Origin: Pseudodesulfovibrio sp.
GTDB taxonomy: Bacteria; Desulfobacterota; Desulfovibrionia; Desulfovibrionales; Desulfovibrionaceae
Assembly (NCBI GenBank): GCA_016342345.1
Contig: JAEINO010000041.1
Coordinates: 1 to 35,743 of the forward strand
Direction: 5' to 3'
Length of the DNA: 35,743 bases
Made by a program: the position numbers and the translations under genes. Below, piece by piece: positions 17,362-25,730 of this stretch. The first letter of the stretch is position 1. The number at the start of each line of letters is the position of its first letter. The notes beneath the pieces were generated by a model. It saw nothing but the letters and a program-made list of their open reading frames with translations. It was not told the origin of the DNA and did no database searches.

Positions 17362-18126
17362 CTATCGCGGGGTGATATCCAACAGTTTTGCCGACCTTTC
17401 ATAGTGGGCAAAACTGTAATCTTGTATATTCTCAACCGGTGTTGGTTTCGGTTCACTGTTGTTGTCTTTCTGTTCGGCAACCGGAGCCTTGGCATAGGCT
17501 GCAAGGTTCCATTCGCTATTTGCTTTTGGGGATTCGTCGGCAAGGCGGTCAGCAAATCCGAGGTCAACCGATTCCTGCCCGGTCAACCACGTTTCCTCGG
17601 CCATCATATGAATAATGTCCTCAACGGACTGGCCGGTTTCATCGGCGTAGGTTTGAGCCATTGTGCCGTCAACTTTTTCGAGAAGTTCGGCGGTACCGAT
17701 GAAATCGTCGCTATTTCCACAAGCGCAAGTCCAGCCCTTGTGAATCATAATAAAACCACCCTTGGCGATTTCGACCTCATCACAGGCAACGGCAATGAAC
17801 GAAGCCGCACTTGCCGCGTAACCATCAACGTGAGCAATAATCTTGGAACTGTGCGCCCGAATTGCGGCCTCAATGGACCGTGCCGCGAAAATAGCACCAC
17901 CAGGGGAGTTAATGCGTAGATGGATGACCGAAGAGGTAATTGTATTCAATTCCTTAACAAATGATTCCGGGGCAATACCGCCCCACCACTCGGCCTCAAG
18001 TTCGCTCGATACGATCACGTCATAAAGATAAAGGACCGCTTCGTCGCCGTTGACTTCTGCTTTCAAAGGCATTCTTGCCGTAGCCTTTGCATTGTCATGC
18101 ATGAGTTGCATCATTCTGTTATGCAT
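17362..18126 (-). CDS. ClpP-type prohead protease
   Basis: 254 aa from ATG 18126, chosen because AGGAG precedes it and it overlaps the portal stop. A further in-frame ATG at 18186 lies inside the portal gene. The serine-protease core shows INSPGG, the nucleophile in GYAASAAS, His in GFIMIHKGW and an acidic residue downstream (TYADETG). It cleaves the capsid scaffold during prohead maturation. The C-terminal tail is polar and low in complexity, as common in these enzymes. Confidence 0.93.
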   Translation of the reverse strand: MHNRMMQLMHDNAKATARMPLKAEVNGDEAVLYLYDVIVSSELEAEWWGGIAPESFVKELNTITSSVIHLRINSPGGAIFAARSIEAAIRAHSSKIIAHVDGYAASAASFIAVACDEVEIAKGGFIMIHKGWTCACGNSDDFIGTAELLEKVDGTMAQTYADETGQSVEDIIHMMAEETWLTGQESVDLGFADRLADESPKANSEWNLAAYAKAPVAEQKDNNSEPKPTPVENIQDYSFAHYERSAKLLDITPR

Positions 18127-19411
18127 CGCCTTTAGCTCCTTTCTCGGCCCCAGGCACAGGGCGTTGCAGTTCTTCGCCACCTTCAATAGGAGGCAGACCC
18201 TCGGCGGAACGTATCTCGTTAATGGTCATGAAACCGGGTTCCTGCATGGAACCACGGGCCGTGCGGTAAAACTCACCCCGCGTTTTTGTGTCTCCGCGAG
18301 TCAATTCAGACTCGTCAAACCCGGCATAGTGGGAATCACCACGGAAAAGTTTGACTTCCATTTCCTGCTCGATGTCAGTCAAATGGTCGTTGAGTGTGAA
18401 CATCGTGAACCACCGGGCCATTTGTTCAACCCCGGAACCCCACGAACTGTTTTTTGAAGACTCGCCAATCATGACCGGCGGGACACCAAAAAAACGAGCA
18501 ATATCTATCACGCTAAATTGTCGCGTCTCAATCAGCTGAGCATCGCCAGCCGAAAGAGAAAGCGTCTTTGCTTCTCCACCCTCAGTCAAAATCAATGGTT
18601 TGTGGTGGTTAACGGAGCCCGAATAGCGTCGGTCAAGATGATCGCGTAAACGCCCTAGCGCATCAGAGTCCAGTTTCGTTGGATATTGAAGGGAGACTTG
18701 AGACATCATGCCATTTTTGAACAACGCTGCCGCACTCTCCTCGGATGAAAGAGATAGCCCCATTGCCTGCGCTCCAGCCTGGATTGTGGACAATCCGGTT
18801 TTACCATTCCATCCAATGTTCGGAACGTGAAGCATGTCGTCTTGATCCATGAGACTGACAGTGCCATCGTCCCACGAAATTTGATAATAAAGGCGGAAAC
18901 GGTCCACACCGAGCTTGCGATCAAGCCCAAGTTCATACGCATGATATGGTGTGACTTTTAATTTCAGTAGCGGAATAAGTGCCTCAACATCCCCGGAGCG
19001 TTTGCGCAAGATGGCAGCATATCCATCGCCGTTCAAAACTTTTTGAGCCGCCAGAGTCTTCCAGAATGTACTTGCGGTCATATATTCATTGGGCCGCAAG
19101 GCAAGCAGTCTGGCGAGTTTGTGACCCGAAGCGGGGGAGGTTTTATCGCCATCACGCTTGTAAATTTTCACAGGGGCTGAAGCCACTGCCCCGGATATGA
19201 GCCGGACGCATGAAAACACCGCCGAGCAAGTCATCGCAATTGCGGGCGTGACGTTCTTGCCGGAGGCCGTCACGCCCCCCGTAAAAAATGAGTTCCACGT
19301 ATCCACATCAGTAATCGGGAACGTTGCACTTTCGTTCTTGATGGTCGCCAACTTTTCACCAAGTTTCGCAACTTGATCTTTAAGAGCTTGGTTTCTTTTC
19401 CTTCCGGACAT
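18119..19411 (-). CDS. Portal protein (HK97 family)
   Basis: 430 aa. Typical segments are AIAMTCSAVFSCVRLISGAV near residue 60, the YAAILRKRSGDVEALIPL strand, and VIDIARFFGVPPVMIGESS with SSWGSGVEQMARWF. The dodecameric portal forms the DNA entry vertex and binds terminase. Start ATG 19411 has GGAG upstream and follows terminase by 11 bases. Confidence 0.95.
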   Translation of the reverse strand: MSGRKRNQALKDQVAKLGEKLATIKNESATFPITDVDTWNSFFTGGVTASGKNVTPAIAMTCSAVFSCVRLISGAVASAPVKIYKRDGDKTSPASGHKLARLLALRPNEYMTASTFWKTLAAQKVLNGDGYAAILRKRSGDVEALIPLLKLKVTPYHAYELGLDRKLGVDRFRLYYQISWDDGTVSLMDQDDMLHVPNIGWNGKTGLSTIQAGAQAMGLSLSSEESAAALFKNGMMSQVSLQYPTKLDSDALGRLRDHLDRRYSGSVNHHKPLILTEGGEAKTLSLSAGDAQLIETRQFSVIDIARFFGVPPVMIGESSKNSSWGSGVEQMARWFTMFTLNDHLTDIEQEMEVKLFRGDSHYAGFDESELTRGDTKTRGEFYRTARGSMQEPGFMTINEIRSAEGLPPIEGGEELQRPVPGAEKGAKGDA

Positions 19412-19422
19412 GCGGCATTCTC

Positions 19423-21093
19423 CTAAAGGTCTACAAAGGCTTGGGTTGCTTCTTCGTTATCTTCGACGCCAGCCATCAACCGATTCATGCCCATGATATG
19501 AGCAACCACCGGATCAATTTTGTTTTCAGGACGTTCCTTGTTCGGGTAGATGTTGTCCTTTTTATCGGTGTGAGCGACGACATTGGACATGGCCCATTGC
19601 ATCACCGGATCACCGTTGTGATGCCAAGTTCCTGCGAGGATGTGAGCCTCGGTGGTTTTCATGGGTTCTGAAAAATTTCGAACAGTCGCGCCAACCTCGA
19701 TCATGGGAAAACCCTCGGCCATCATGCGCGTGGCAAATTGCGTGGCCTGGAAAGGGTCATAAGCAACCTCTTGAATTTCAAACAAACTCTTGAGTTCAAG
19801 CAGGTCGGTTTCAATAAATTCAAAATCAATGATTGCACCGGGCGTGACGGTCAACCATTCCTCATGATCCCACGTTTGATAATGAGTATTTTCAGGACGT
19901 TTGACCGTTTCCTCCGGCAAATAATACTTGCCAAAGCGATAGATATTCCCACCACGGTCGAAAATTATTTCAAGTGCAGCAAGGTCAATTTTACTGGCAA
20001 GGTCGATGCTTACAACACAAGGACTGCCCCGGAAATCTTCAAGCTGCATTTTGGCATCAAAACACTTCCTATAAGCGACCATGTCCATCCACGCAGTATC
20101 CGCATTCAACCACTGATTGAGATGTTTGCACCGGTTTATGTTCTGCCGGTTTGCATTCTGCGTTGCCTCGCGATGTCTGGCGCGTAAGAAATCCTCGAAA
20201 ACCGATACTCCAAAATTCGGATTTGCTTTTTTCCAGTTCTCGAAATCTTCCCAGTCATCTTCTTCGTCGATGGTGTAAATGATGGCGAAAAGTTCATCGT
20301 TGTCGATTTCACCCTTGAGCATTTTCACGGCTTCGTTGCGCTTGCCATAACAAGGCCCGGACAGATTAGAACCTGCCGTGGTAATAACCACACGCAACGG
20401 TTGTGTCCGTGCGCCCATACCTGTGACCATTGTGTCGTATAGATCGGGCGTTTTGTGTTCGTGATATTCGTCAATAATGGCACAATGCGGACTTGCGCCA
20501 TCACCAGGGTTTCCAATGACAGGTTCAAAACGGCTGCCGGAATCAAGAACATTCAGATTTTTTGCATTGACCTCAACGCCATAATGCGAAGTAAAACCGG
20601 GAACCTTGAGAGCCATTAACCGAGCAGGCCGAAAAACTTCCCACGCCTGCTTTTCAGTTGTGGCTCCGCTATAGACCTCTGCACCGCCCTCGTTGTCCTG
20701 AGTGAACATATACAGGCCGATGATTGCGCCCAATGTACTCTTAGCGTTCTTGCGCGGGATCTCACCATAAAATTCACGGAACCGACGGAGACCGTCGCTC
20801 TTGCGCTTCCATCCAAACAGGCACACAAGGATAAAACACTGCCACGGTTCCAAAATAATTTGACTGCCAGACCATTTGCCTTTGACATGCCGCATGAGTT
20901 CGGCAAATTTACAAACACGTTGACCGGCATCACGGTCAAAGACATAACGCGATTTTTTTTGTTTCTCGCGCTTCAGGTCGTTGAGATGACGCTGACAGGA
21001 AAAACGCACAAGCTCACACGCCGCAATCTTACCGGAGACAACATCCCTGGCATATCTATTGGCTGCGTTTACGTGTGTGCGCTTCTTAGCCAT
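19423..21093 (-). CDS. Terminase large subunit (Terminase_1 type)
   Basis: 556 aa packaging motor and nuclease. The ATPase domain has a Walker A-like GEIPRKNAKST and a Walker B CAIIDEYHEH. The coupling motif TTAGSN follows. The nuclease domain contains the acidic VVSIDLASKIDLAALEIIF and, near the C-terminus, DPVVAHIMGMNRLM. It overlaps the small subunit gene by 8 bases. Confidence 0.95.
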   Translation of the reverse strand: MAKKRTHVNAANRYARDVVSGKIAACELVRFSCQRHLNDLKREKQKKSRYVFDRDAGQRVCKFAELMRHVKGKWSGSQIILEPWQCFILVCLFGWKRKSDGLRRFREFYGEIPRKNAKSTLGAIIGLYMFTQDNEGGAEVYSGATTEKQAWEVFRPARLMALKVPGFTSHYGVEVNAKNLNVLDSGSRFEPVIGNPGDGASPHCAIIDEYHEHKTPDLYDTMVTGMGARTQPLRVVITTAGSNLSGPCYGKRNEAVKMLKGEIDNDELFAIIYTIDEEDDWEDFENWKKANPNFGVSVFEDFLRARHREATQNANRQNINRCKHLNQWLNADTAWMDMVAYRKCFDAKMQLEDFRGSPCVVSIDLASKIDLAALEIIFDRGGNIYRFGKYYLPEETVKRPENTHYQTWDHEEWLTVTPGAIIDFEFIETDLLELKSLFEIQEVAYDPFQATQFATRMMAEGFPMIEVGATVRNFSEPMKTTEAHILAGTWHHNGDPVMQWAMSNVVAHTDKKDNIYPNKERPENKIDPVVAHIMGMNRLMAGVEDNEEATQAFVDL

Positions 21094-21583
21094 TCATCGC
21101 CTCAAATGGGTTTTTACGTTTTCCGCCACCACCAGCCGAACAAACCTTGCCTATACTGGCCGGAGTTAATCCAAAATCTGAAAGCAATGATTGAAGGTGG
21201 CGCATTGCTTCATTGCGCTGAGAAACGGCGGGATTTGACTTTTTCAAAATGCTTTTGTGCATCTTGCCGTCGTCGTCTTTGGTGTATTTGACGCTGAGAT
21301 AAATAGGCCCGTCCTCTTCAATCAGCCGATTCAAAGTTTCAATCTCAGCCAAACGCATTGATGCAAGGGCAAGAGCTTCCGTGAAGCTGGATGAATTCAG
21401 GCCATGCATTTCCAGGCGAGACTTCAAAACACCGAAAAATTCAACCGATTCACGCGGCAACCAAGTCGGAGCCCTCATGCCATCGGGTGCCTGATTTGGG
21501 GCGCAATCGTTCGCACGATCTGAGCGGAAAGTACCCTTTAGAATTTTCATTTTTTCGGGTGTTTTTTTTCTGCCTGGAGCCAT
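21086..21583 (-). CDS. Terminase small subunit (P27 family)
   Basis: 165 aa. The opening KILKGTFRSDRAN, the helical middle and the closing FGLTPASIGKVC are characteristic of P27-type small terminases, which recognise phage DNA for packaging. The ATG at 21583 has no clear Shine-Dalgarno and sits against a promoter-like box, so the true start could be the internal Met at about codon 12. Confidence 0.88.
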   Translation of the reverse strand: MAPGRKKTPEKMKILKGTFRSDRANDCAPNQAPDGMRAPTWLPRESVEFFGVLKSRLEMHGLNSSSFTEALALASMRLAEIETLNRLIEEDGPIYLSVKYTKDDDGKMHKSILKKSNPAVSQRNEAMRHLQSLLSDFGLTPASIGKVCSAGGGGKRKNPFEAMNG

Positions 21584-21584
21584 T

Positions 21585-21612
21585 ATTATATAAGTCCCGG
21601 TTTAATTGACAA
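21585..21612 (-). promoter_or_regulatory. Candidate promoter at the terminase gene
   Basis: On the minus strand TTGTCA (21607-21612), a 16-base spacer and TATAAT (21585-21590) give a near-consensus sigma-70 promoter. Its start point would fall inside the first codons of the terminase gene, which is awkward unless a downstream start is used. The AT-rich gap 21591-21661 holds no gene. Confidence 0.35.
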
Positions 21613-21661
21613 AAAAAACTCTCAATTTTGACAACGTAAAAATTCAGTTGAATATAACGGT

Positions 21662-21862
21662 CTACAGCTTGACGTCTCTAGACTTTTGACCCACCCCCCT
21701 CCAACGTATCAAAACCGCCCGACTGGCATAGCTTTTGACCTTTTCCCAATCCGGCTCTTGGTTCATCATGAAGGCGAAGAACTTGACCCCAAAAATGTAC
21801 CAACTTAACCACCATGCAATGCTAACTTCGGCCCTAATTACCAATGGACCAACGGTTGCCAT
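21662..21862 (-). CDS. Small membrane-associated hypothetical protein
   Basis: 66 aa. ATG 21862 follows GAGG and comes one base after the HNH stop, so the two are coupled. A single hydrophobic, Trp-rich segment (IAWWLSWYIFGVKFFAFMM, about residues 15-33) is followed by a basic amphipathic tail (EPDWEKVKSYASRA). Similar small genes occur beside phage HNH genes; the function is unknown. Confidence 0.6.
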   Translation of the reverse strand: MATVGPLVIRAEVSIAWWLSWYIFGVKFFAFMMNQEPDWEKVKSYASRAVLIRWRGVGQKSRDVKL

Positions 21863-21863
21863 T

Positions 21864-22232
21864 TTATTCGCCTCGGCCCGTCTTCCGGTCATGACAACTC
21901 TTGCAGAGCGGCTGCCAATTGCTTGAGTCCCAAAACTTTTCTTTGTCGCCACGATGCGGAATAATGTGATCCACCACCGTGGCCTTAGTTTTTGGCTTGC
22001 CTTGCTTCTCGCACTCGACACACAACGGGTGCTTTCTCAAGTATCCTTCACGAGCCTTGCGCCATTTGGAATCATAGCCGCGCTTGCATGCGGTTCCCCG
22101 GCGTTCGTCTGTGTGCTTGCGATAAGCCTTCACCTTCTGTTCTCCAATGTGCCTATGAGCGTCGCAGTAACCCGACGGATCGGACGTGGCTCGACCACAT
22201 TGCTTGCAAGGCTTCGGCGGCATTGAAGGCAT
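21864..22232 (-). CDS. HNH endonuclease
   Basis: 122 aa. Zinc-binding cysteines CKQCG and CVECE/CKSCH frame the HNH core VVDHIIPHRGD ... NWQPLCKSCHDRK. HNH proteins beside terminase genes aid DNA packaging cleavage in HK97- and phi12-like phages. The start overlaps the stop of the holin-like gene (TAATG). It precedes terminase, as usual. Confidence 0.92.
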   Translation of the reverse strand: MPSMPPKPCKQCGRATSDPSGYCDAHRHIGEQKVKAYRKHTDERRGTACKRGYDSKWRKAREGYLRKHPLCVECEKQGKPKTKATVVDHIIPHRGDKEKFWDSSNWQPLCKSCHDRKTGRGE

Positions 22233-22474
22233 TAGACTTTCCCCTGTAGCCTTGCGATGTCTTCGGCATTGCGATCACACTTCTCGTCAACTCGCTGAAG
22301 CTGATCCCTGGTGGCGTACTCTTTGGCATTCTCCAACTGACAGGCATGTTGAGAACTCTCAAAACAATCCATGCGCTTCATAATCTGCCCAAGGTCGCGC
22401 TTGATTAGAAACACGGTCAGGCCAAAACACAGGAAAATCACGGCGTACTTGCCGAGTGGTTCGAGGAAGTCCAT
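22232..22474 (-). CDS. Small membrane protein with coiled-coil (holin-like candidate)
   Basis: 80 aa. An N-terminal hydrophobic helix (YAVIFLCFGLTVFLI) is followed by a long charged helix with many Asp/Arg/Lys (RDQLQRVDEKCDRNAEDIA). One transmembrane span plus a soluble helix in a lysis-like module is compatible with a holin or spanin partner but not proof. ATG 22474 is preferred over the adjacent TTG. Confidence 0.6.
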   Translation of the reverse strand: MDFLEPLGKYAVIFLCFGLTVFLIKRDLGQIMKRMDCFESSQHACQLENAKEYATRDQLQRVDEKCDRNAEDIARLQGKV

Positions 22475-22485
22475 CAACGTCCCGC

Positions 22486-22665
22486 TTACTTTTCAGCCAA
22501 GTCGGGCAAGTTGCGCAGATCCTCAGTCTCGACCTCGTATTCTTCCAACGTCGGGACTTCATAACCATCGGCAGTCAGGCGGGCTGTGATGTCGGCGAAC
22601 GTGTAGCCAATCTTGATGGCCGCAGTGATAAACGAAATTATTGCTGTCACGTCTTCCCTCGGCAT
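22486..22665 (-). CDS. Small hypothetical protein, 59 aa
   Basis: The ATG at 22665 follows AGGAGG exactly. The sequence begins MPREDVTAIISFITAAIK, continues with a helix-loop-helix rich in Thr and Asp and ends in PDLAEK. The gene sits tightly between its neighbours (3 bases from the previous stop). Function unknown. Confidence 0.65.
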   Translation of the reverse strand: MPREDVTAIISFITAAIKIGYTFADITARLTADGYEVPTLEEYEVETEDLRNLPDLAEK

Positions 22666-22668
22666 GGC

Positions 22669-23262
22669 TTAGACCTCCTGGCCTGTGAGTTGCACCATCT
22701 TCGACCAGGCATCCGCAATTAGCCGCCGCACTCGGGTTATTTGGCCTCCAAGATCATCGGGCTTGATTTTATATGCCTTCCAAGTTGCGACACTCTCACG
22801 GGCCAGAATCAGCGCGTCCCGCCCCTCGTCAAGGATGGGCGCAACATTATCGACAAGCCACGCGGATTGATCCGGCGGAAGCTCAACAATCAGGTCAAGA
22901 TATTCACCTCGGACGCTCTTGTATGCGATGGTGAGCTCATCCGTGACGGCAATGGCCTGATCCTCTGGCGATAGATTTTTGAGAGCGCACCCCGAGCCAA
23001 ACAAAAGCACACCGGACAAAATAGCCAAGACCAGCAAACAAGAAGGAGAAACAAATCCACCCTTGCCCATCTTGAGCCGGTCGCCCGTATATTTGGTGGG
23101 GGTGCTGCTCATTGCGATCACATCAACAATGCGTTGAAGCAGTGAGACAAGCTTGTTGTCGGTTTCGTTCTTGGTTGCCTTGGCAATGACACTGCACACG
23201 GCCACAGCCGTAGTCAGGGCAAAAAGCCAATTGTTAGCCAGCCAATCGAGTAATGCATTCAT
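22669..23262 (-). CDS. Bipartite membrane protein / lipoprotein-like, lysis-type region
   Basis: 197 aa from ATG 23262 (GAGGAG upstream). Residues 1-30 contain a transmembrane helix (LFALTTAVAVCSVIA). A polar linker follows, and at about residue 65 comes a second, signal-like stretch MGKGGFVSPSCLLVLAILSG ending in LLFGSGCA, which looks like a lipobox. The remainder is a soluble helical domain. It may be one protein, or an internal start at 23070 may produce a lipoprotein from the same frame. The position beside holin-like genes suggests a lysis or envelope role. Confidence 0.55.
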   Translation of the reverse strand: MNALLDWLANNWLFALTTAVAVCSVIAKATKNETDNKLVSLLQRIVDVIAMSSTPTKYTGDRLKMGKGGFVSPSCLLVLAILSGVLLFGSGCALKNLSPEDQAIAVTDELTIAYKSVRGEYLDLIVELPPDQSAWLVDNVAPILDEGRDALILARESVATWKAYKIKPDDLGGQITRVRRLIADAWSKMVQLTGQEV

Positions 23263-23276
23263 GTCGGTTCTCCTCG

Positions 23277-23420
23277 TTACGCATACAGCCACGGGCCGCA
23301 CACTTTACCGATCGCCAAAGAAAGAAGGCGGGCCACCCGAATGGGCAGTCCCGCCCCCCGGAGACGGCAGTAGATGTGAAGCTCGTTAAACGTATGCTGT
23401 AGCCACATTTTTATTCTCAT
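23277..23420 (-). CDS. Small basic hypothetical protein, 47 aa
   Basis: The frame reads MRIKMWLQHTFNELHIYCRL and continues with a basic, hydrophobic helix ending in CGPWLYA. It stops 14 bases before the next ATG. No strong ribosome site is seen and the start is uncertain (several ATG codons between 23435 and 23408). It is the first possible gene of the late operon. Confidence 0.4.
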   Translation of the reverse strand: MRIKMWLQHTFNELHIYCRLRGAGLPIRVARLLSLAIGKVCGPWLYA

Positions 23421-23550
23421 GATGGGCATAATCATATCAACGGGACGCGGGCGCGGACAACAACCGCACAACCACCGCCAGCACCCCGCCAGCACCCCGC
23501 CGAGCTTTTGCAATACGAAAACAGACCGTTTTTTCTCGTTCGATTGGCAT

Positions 23551-23578
23551 AAAAAAAGACCCGCCGGAGAGGCGGGCC
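23551..23578 (-). terminator. Rho-independent terminator
   Basis: On the minus strand a GC-rich hairpin (GGCCCGCC/GGCGGGTC arms) is followed by seven T. It lies 33 bases after the lipoprotein gene and insulates it from the late operon. Confidence 0.85.
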
Positions 23579-23610
23579 TTGATCTGCAATTTATTTATCA
23601 ACGAGGGAAG

Positions 23611-23883
23611 TTAATGCCTCAATAATTCTGATCTTATTTCATCACTGGTGGGCATGACTCTACGATATTCCAAATATCCAAGCCCTATCTCAATCGCCAA
23701 ATCTTGCAGGGTTTCCCAGTCAACTCCGGTTTCTTCCCCTACTGCCATCGCTGCATACTTAGCCCTATAATATAAAACAGTTTCTTCGTCTGCGACTATA
23801 GGACTGACTTCGGTGTTTTCGTGACTGGCAAAACATGCCGTCAACGAACAAATTAAAATAATAGCAAATATAAATTTCCTCAC
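23611..23883 (-). CDS. Small lipoprotein
   Basis: 90 aa from GTG 23883 with AGGGGG nearby. The N-terminus MRKFIFAIILICSLTAC is a lipoprotein signal with lipobox LTAC (Cys17). The mature part is a short acidic helical domain. It is alone between a promoter-less gap and a terminator, in a region that could be expressed from the prophage. A role in the envelope, for example superinfection exclusion, is possible but speculative. Confidence 0.7.
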   Translation of the reverse strand: MRKFIFAIILICSLTACFASHENTEVSPIVADEETVLYYRAKYAAMAVGEETGVDWETLQDLAIEIGLGYLEYRRVMPTSDEIRSELLRH

Positions 23884-23946
23884 AACAGCCCCCTTCTTCT
23901 CTCCGCCAATAACGGAAAAACGAAGGTGGTTGCAAGAAAAACAATT

Positions 23947-24177
23947 TTACTCTGGCGGCGTGGCCGGTGCCCAAGTCCCGGCAATCAACCCATGTACCTC
24001 GCTCTGCGGAATCAACCTCTTATGCACCGGCTTCGTGCTGGAAACCCTCTTGTCACGGATCATCCGTTCGACCGTAGACCTGTCAACACATAGAATTCCA
24101 GCCGCCTCGGTCACCGTATAGAAAGCAGGTAATTTCTTTTCCCGCTTTGCCGGGGTACTTTTACTTTTCTTTTTCAT
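23947..24177 (-). CDS. Helix-turn-helix DNA-binding protein (excisionase-like)
   Basis: 76 aa. A basic N-terminus precedes a MerR/excisionase-type winged helix: FYTVTEAAGILCVDRSTVER, then MIRDKRVSSTKPVHKRLIP. The gene lies 35 bases downstream of the short tyrosine recombinase on the same strand, so it may direct or regulate that enzyme. Confidence 0.75.
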   Translation of the reverse strand: MKKKSKSTPAKREKKLPAFYTVTEAAGILCVDRSTVERMIRDKRVSSTKPVHKRLIPQSEVHGLIAGTWAPATPPE

Positions 24178-24212
24178 CGCTCTTTTCCCTTCCGTCTCCG
24201 GGAAATGAGTGT

Positions 24213-24836
24213 TTATGAATTCATAAAGGCGTCTTGAACATCTTCATCGGCAAATTGAACATAAGCCATCAATGCTTCTTGCGTCTTGTGACCGGTGCAT
24301 CGTTGCAGCACATGAAAAGGCACTTCTTTCCCCGGAACCCAATTAGATGTTAGATAATCAAGCTTCTCCTTTGCGAATGTCTTGCGCATGAGGCCGTGCG
24401 TTCCGATCTTACCCTCAACGCGACGGAACCGCACAGGGGTCACACAGTCGCGCCAGGCTTGAATTCTATCAATGGGCTTATTTCCCTTGGCGCGGCTCTG
24501 AAAAAAGAAATCATCGGGCCGCCAGTAGCCTTGCGCCTTTAAATCTTCAAATTGTGCCATAACATGAGGCACCACATCAGGATGCAACGGGACCGTCCTG
24601 CCGGTAGCCTTACCCGCCTTGCCACCTTTCATACTCTGCCTCTCAACGGCCACGCTTCGCCGTGGCTTTCCATCGTGGATCAAGTCGCGGATACGCAGGC
24701 TCAAAAGTTCGGAAACTCGAAAGCCTGTTTTGCGGCCTAAAAACATCAAAGCCTTTGTCCGCAGCCCATTTGCACCACGCACGGAATTGAATACAAGCGT
24801 CCATTCATTTTTCCCAAGTGGTCGGCAGCCCTTCAT
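24213..24836 (-). CDS. Short tyrosine recombinase, catalytic domain only
   Basis: 207 aa. All catalytic elements are visible: Arg in KTGFRVSELLSLRI, a Lys in the beta hairpin (RQSMKGGKAGK), His-x-x-Arg in THGLMRKTF, His in CTGHKTQEA and Tyr in MAYVQF. There is no N-terminal arm or core-binding domain, so it is about half the length of a usual phage integrase. It lies mid-genome, 21 kb from the tRNA attachment fragment, and may be the prophage integrase, a resolvase or a regulator. ATG 24836 has GAGGG upstream. Confidence 0.83.
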   Translation of the reverse strand: MKGCRPLGKNEWTLVFNSVRGANGLRTKALMFLGRKTGFRVSELLSLRIRDLIHDGKPRRSVAVERQSMKGGKAGKATGRTVPLHPDVVPHVMAQFEDLKAQGYWRPDDFFFQSRAKGNKPIDRIQAWRDCVTPVRFRRVEGKIGTHGLMRKTFAKEKLDYLTSNWVPGKEVPFHVLQRCTGHKTQEALMAYVQFADEDVQDAFMNS

Positions 24837-24926
24837 TCTATAATTCCCTCATTCGCCTTTATTCGCCCTCACTAAATGCCCCAAAGATAACTTAGTAGGG
24901 AACGTTGTATGTTTCATGTTCTGATC

Positions 24927-24957
24927 AAAAAAAAGAGAAGTCGGCTTGACCTTCTCT
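24927..24957 (-). terminator. Rho-independent terminator of the leftward early operon
   Basis: On the minus strand AGAGAAG and CTTCTCT (24951-24957 and 24934-24940) form a perfect 7-bp stem followed by eight T. It comes 12 bases after the stop at 24970. The gap 24837-24926 shows TTCGCC repeats but no gene. Confidence 0.82.
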
Positions 24958-24969
24958 ATCAAAATTTAC

Positions 24970-25179
24970 TTACTGAGCACTCTCGATATATATGTCCAAT
25001 TGAGATTTTGTGGCCCTATATACACCCGCAACCTGTCGAACCTTAAGATCACCTTTCTTGATAAGCGCAACGACTGTCTTTTCGTCCATGCGAAGATAGG
25101 CCGAAAGTTCAGCAAGCGTTTTCAAGTGAGGGCTTTCTTTTTCCAACTCTTCGAGGCGGTGGGTTTTGGCGTCGGTCAT
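24970..25179 (-). CDS. Excisionase-like HTH protein
   Basis: 69 aa. After a charged helix comes KTLAELSAYLRMDEKTVVAL and IKKGDLKVRQVAGVYRATKS, the pattern of excisionase-family winged helices. Its start overlaps the M15 peptidase stop (ATGA). Last gene before the terminator. Confidence 0.72.
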   Translation of the reverse strand: MTDAKTHRLEELEKESPHLKTLAELSAYLRMDEKTVVALIKKGDLKVRQVAGVYRATKSQLDIYIESAQ

Positions 25180-25730
25180 TTGTCCACCACCAGCAAACCA
25201 AGGGTGCCTACATCATGGTTGCGCACATCAAAATGAAACCAAGACATGCCGGGAAAATCTTCAATGCAGGTGATATGTCGGAAACATGGCATTCCAAATT
25301 GCCCGCCCTGCGCGTCGGCCTGAAAGAGTTCTTTGCGCACGGAATGGGCCGAAGTATTCTTGAATTTGAGATCAAAAGCCGCACCGCGTTTGTGCTGGCT
25401 CCGTTTTGCACCGGTCGTACAATTGTCGGGACGCCAGCCGGAAAGGGTACGCTTGCCGCCCCACTTCCAATTATTGACCGTGGCCGAACCAAAGCGTTCC
25501 CGCAATGCGTCCAGGGTCATCAATGCACGAACATCAAATTGTTGCCACAAAATATGCTGACGATCCTTGTATTCCTCAAACAAATCAGGCGGGACAAGTT
25601 CCTTGATTTGGAAATGTTCACACTTATACACCGGATTCTCTCCCTTTTGCGCTTCGATCATGTCAAATATGCCGCCACCGATGGCAAACATGCGGTCGCT
25701 TCTGGCCTGACCATCCAAGTGCAGTCTCAT
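25176..25730 (-). CDS. M15-family peptidase (probable endolysin)
   Basis: 184 aa from ATG 25730, which overlaps the DnaC-like stop (ATGA). The zinc-binding motif SQHKRGAAFDL gives His and Asp seven residues apart, and WFHFDVRN supplies the third ligand. YKCEHFQIKELVPPDLF and VNNWKWGGKRTLSGWRP are typical of phage D-Ala-D-Ala/L-Ala-D-Glu carboxypeptidase-like lysins (Peptidase_M15_3). It would cut peptidoglycan stem peptides. It has no signal peptide. It is in the early leftward operon, while the late membrane-gene cluster shows no endolysin. Confidence 0.83.
   Translation of the reverse strand: MRLHLDGQARSDRMFAIGGGIFDMIEAQKGENPVYKCEHFQIKELVPPDLFEEYKDRQHILWQQFDVRALMTLDALRERFGSATVNNWKWGGKRTLSGWRPDNCTTGAKRSQHKRGAAFDLKFKNTSAHSVRKELFQADAQGGQFGMPCFRHITCIEDFPGMSWFHFDVRNHDVGTLGLLVVDK

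Noticed and set aside
3660-23420. Contractile-tail (myovirus) interpretation
   Set aside because: No sheath, baseplate wedge or gpJ/gpI-like gene was found in the tail region. The gene order fits a siphovirus-type tail.
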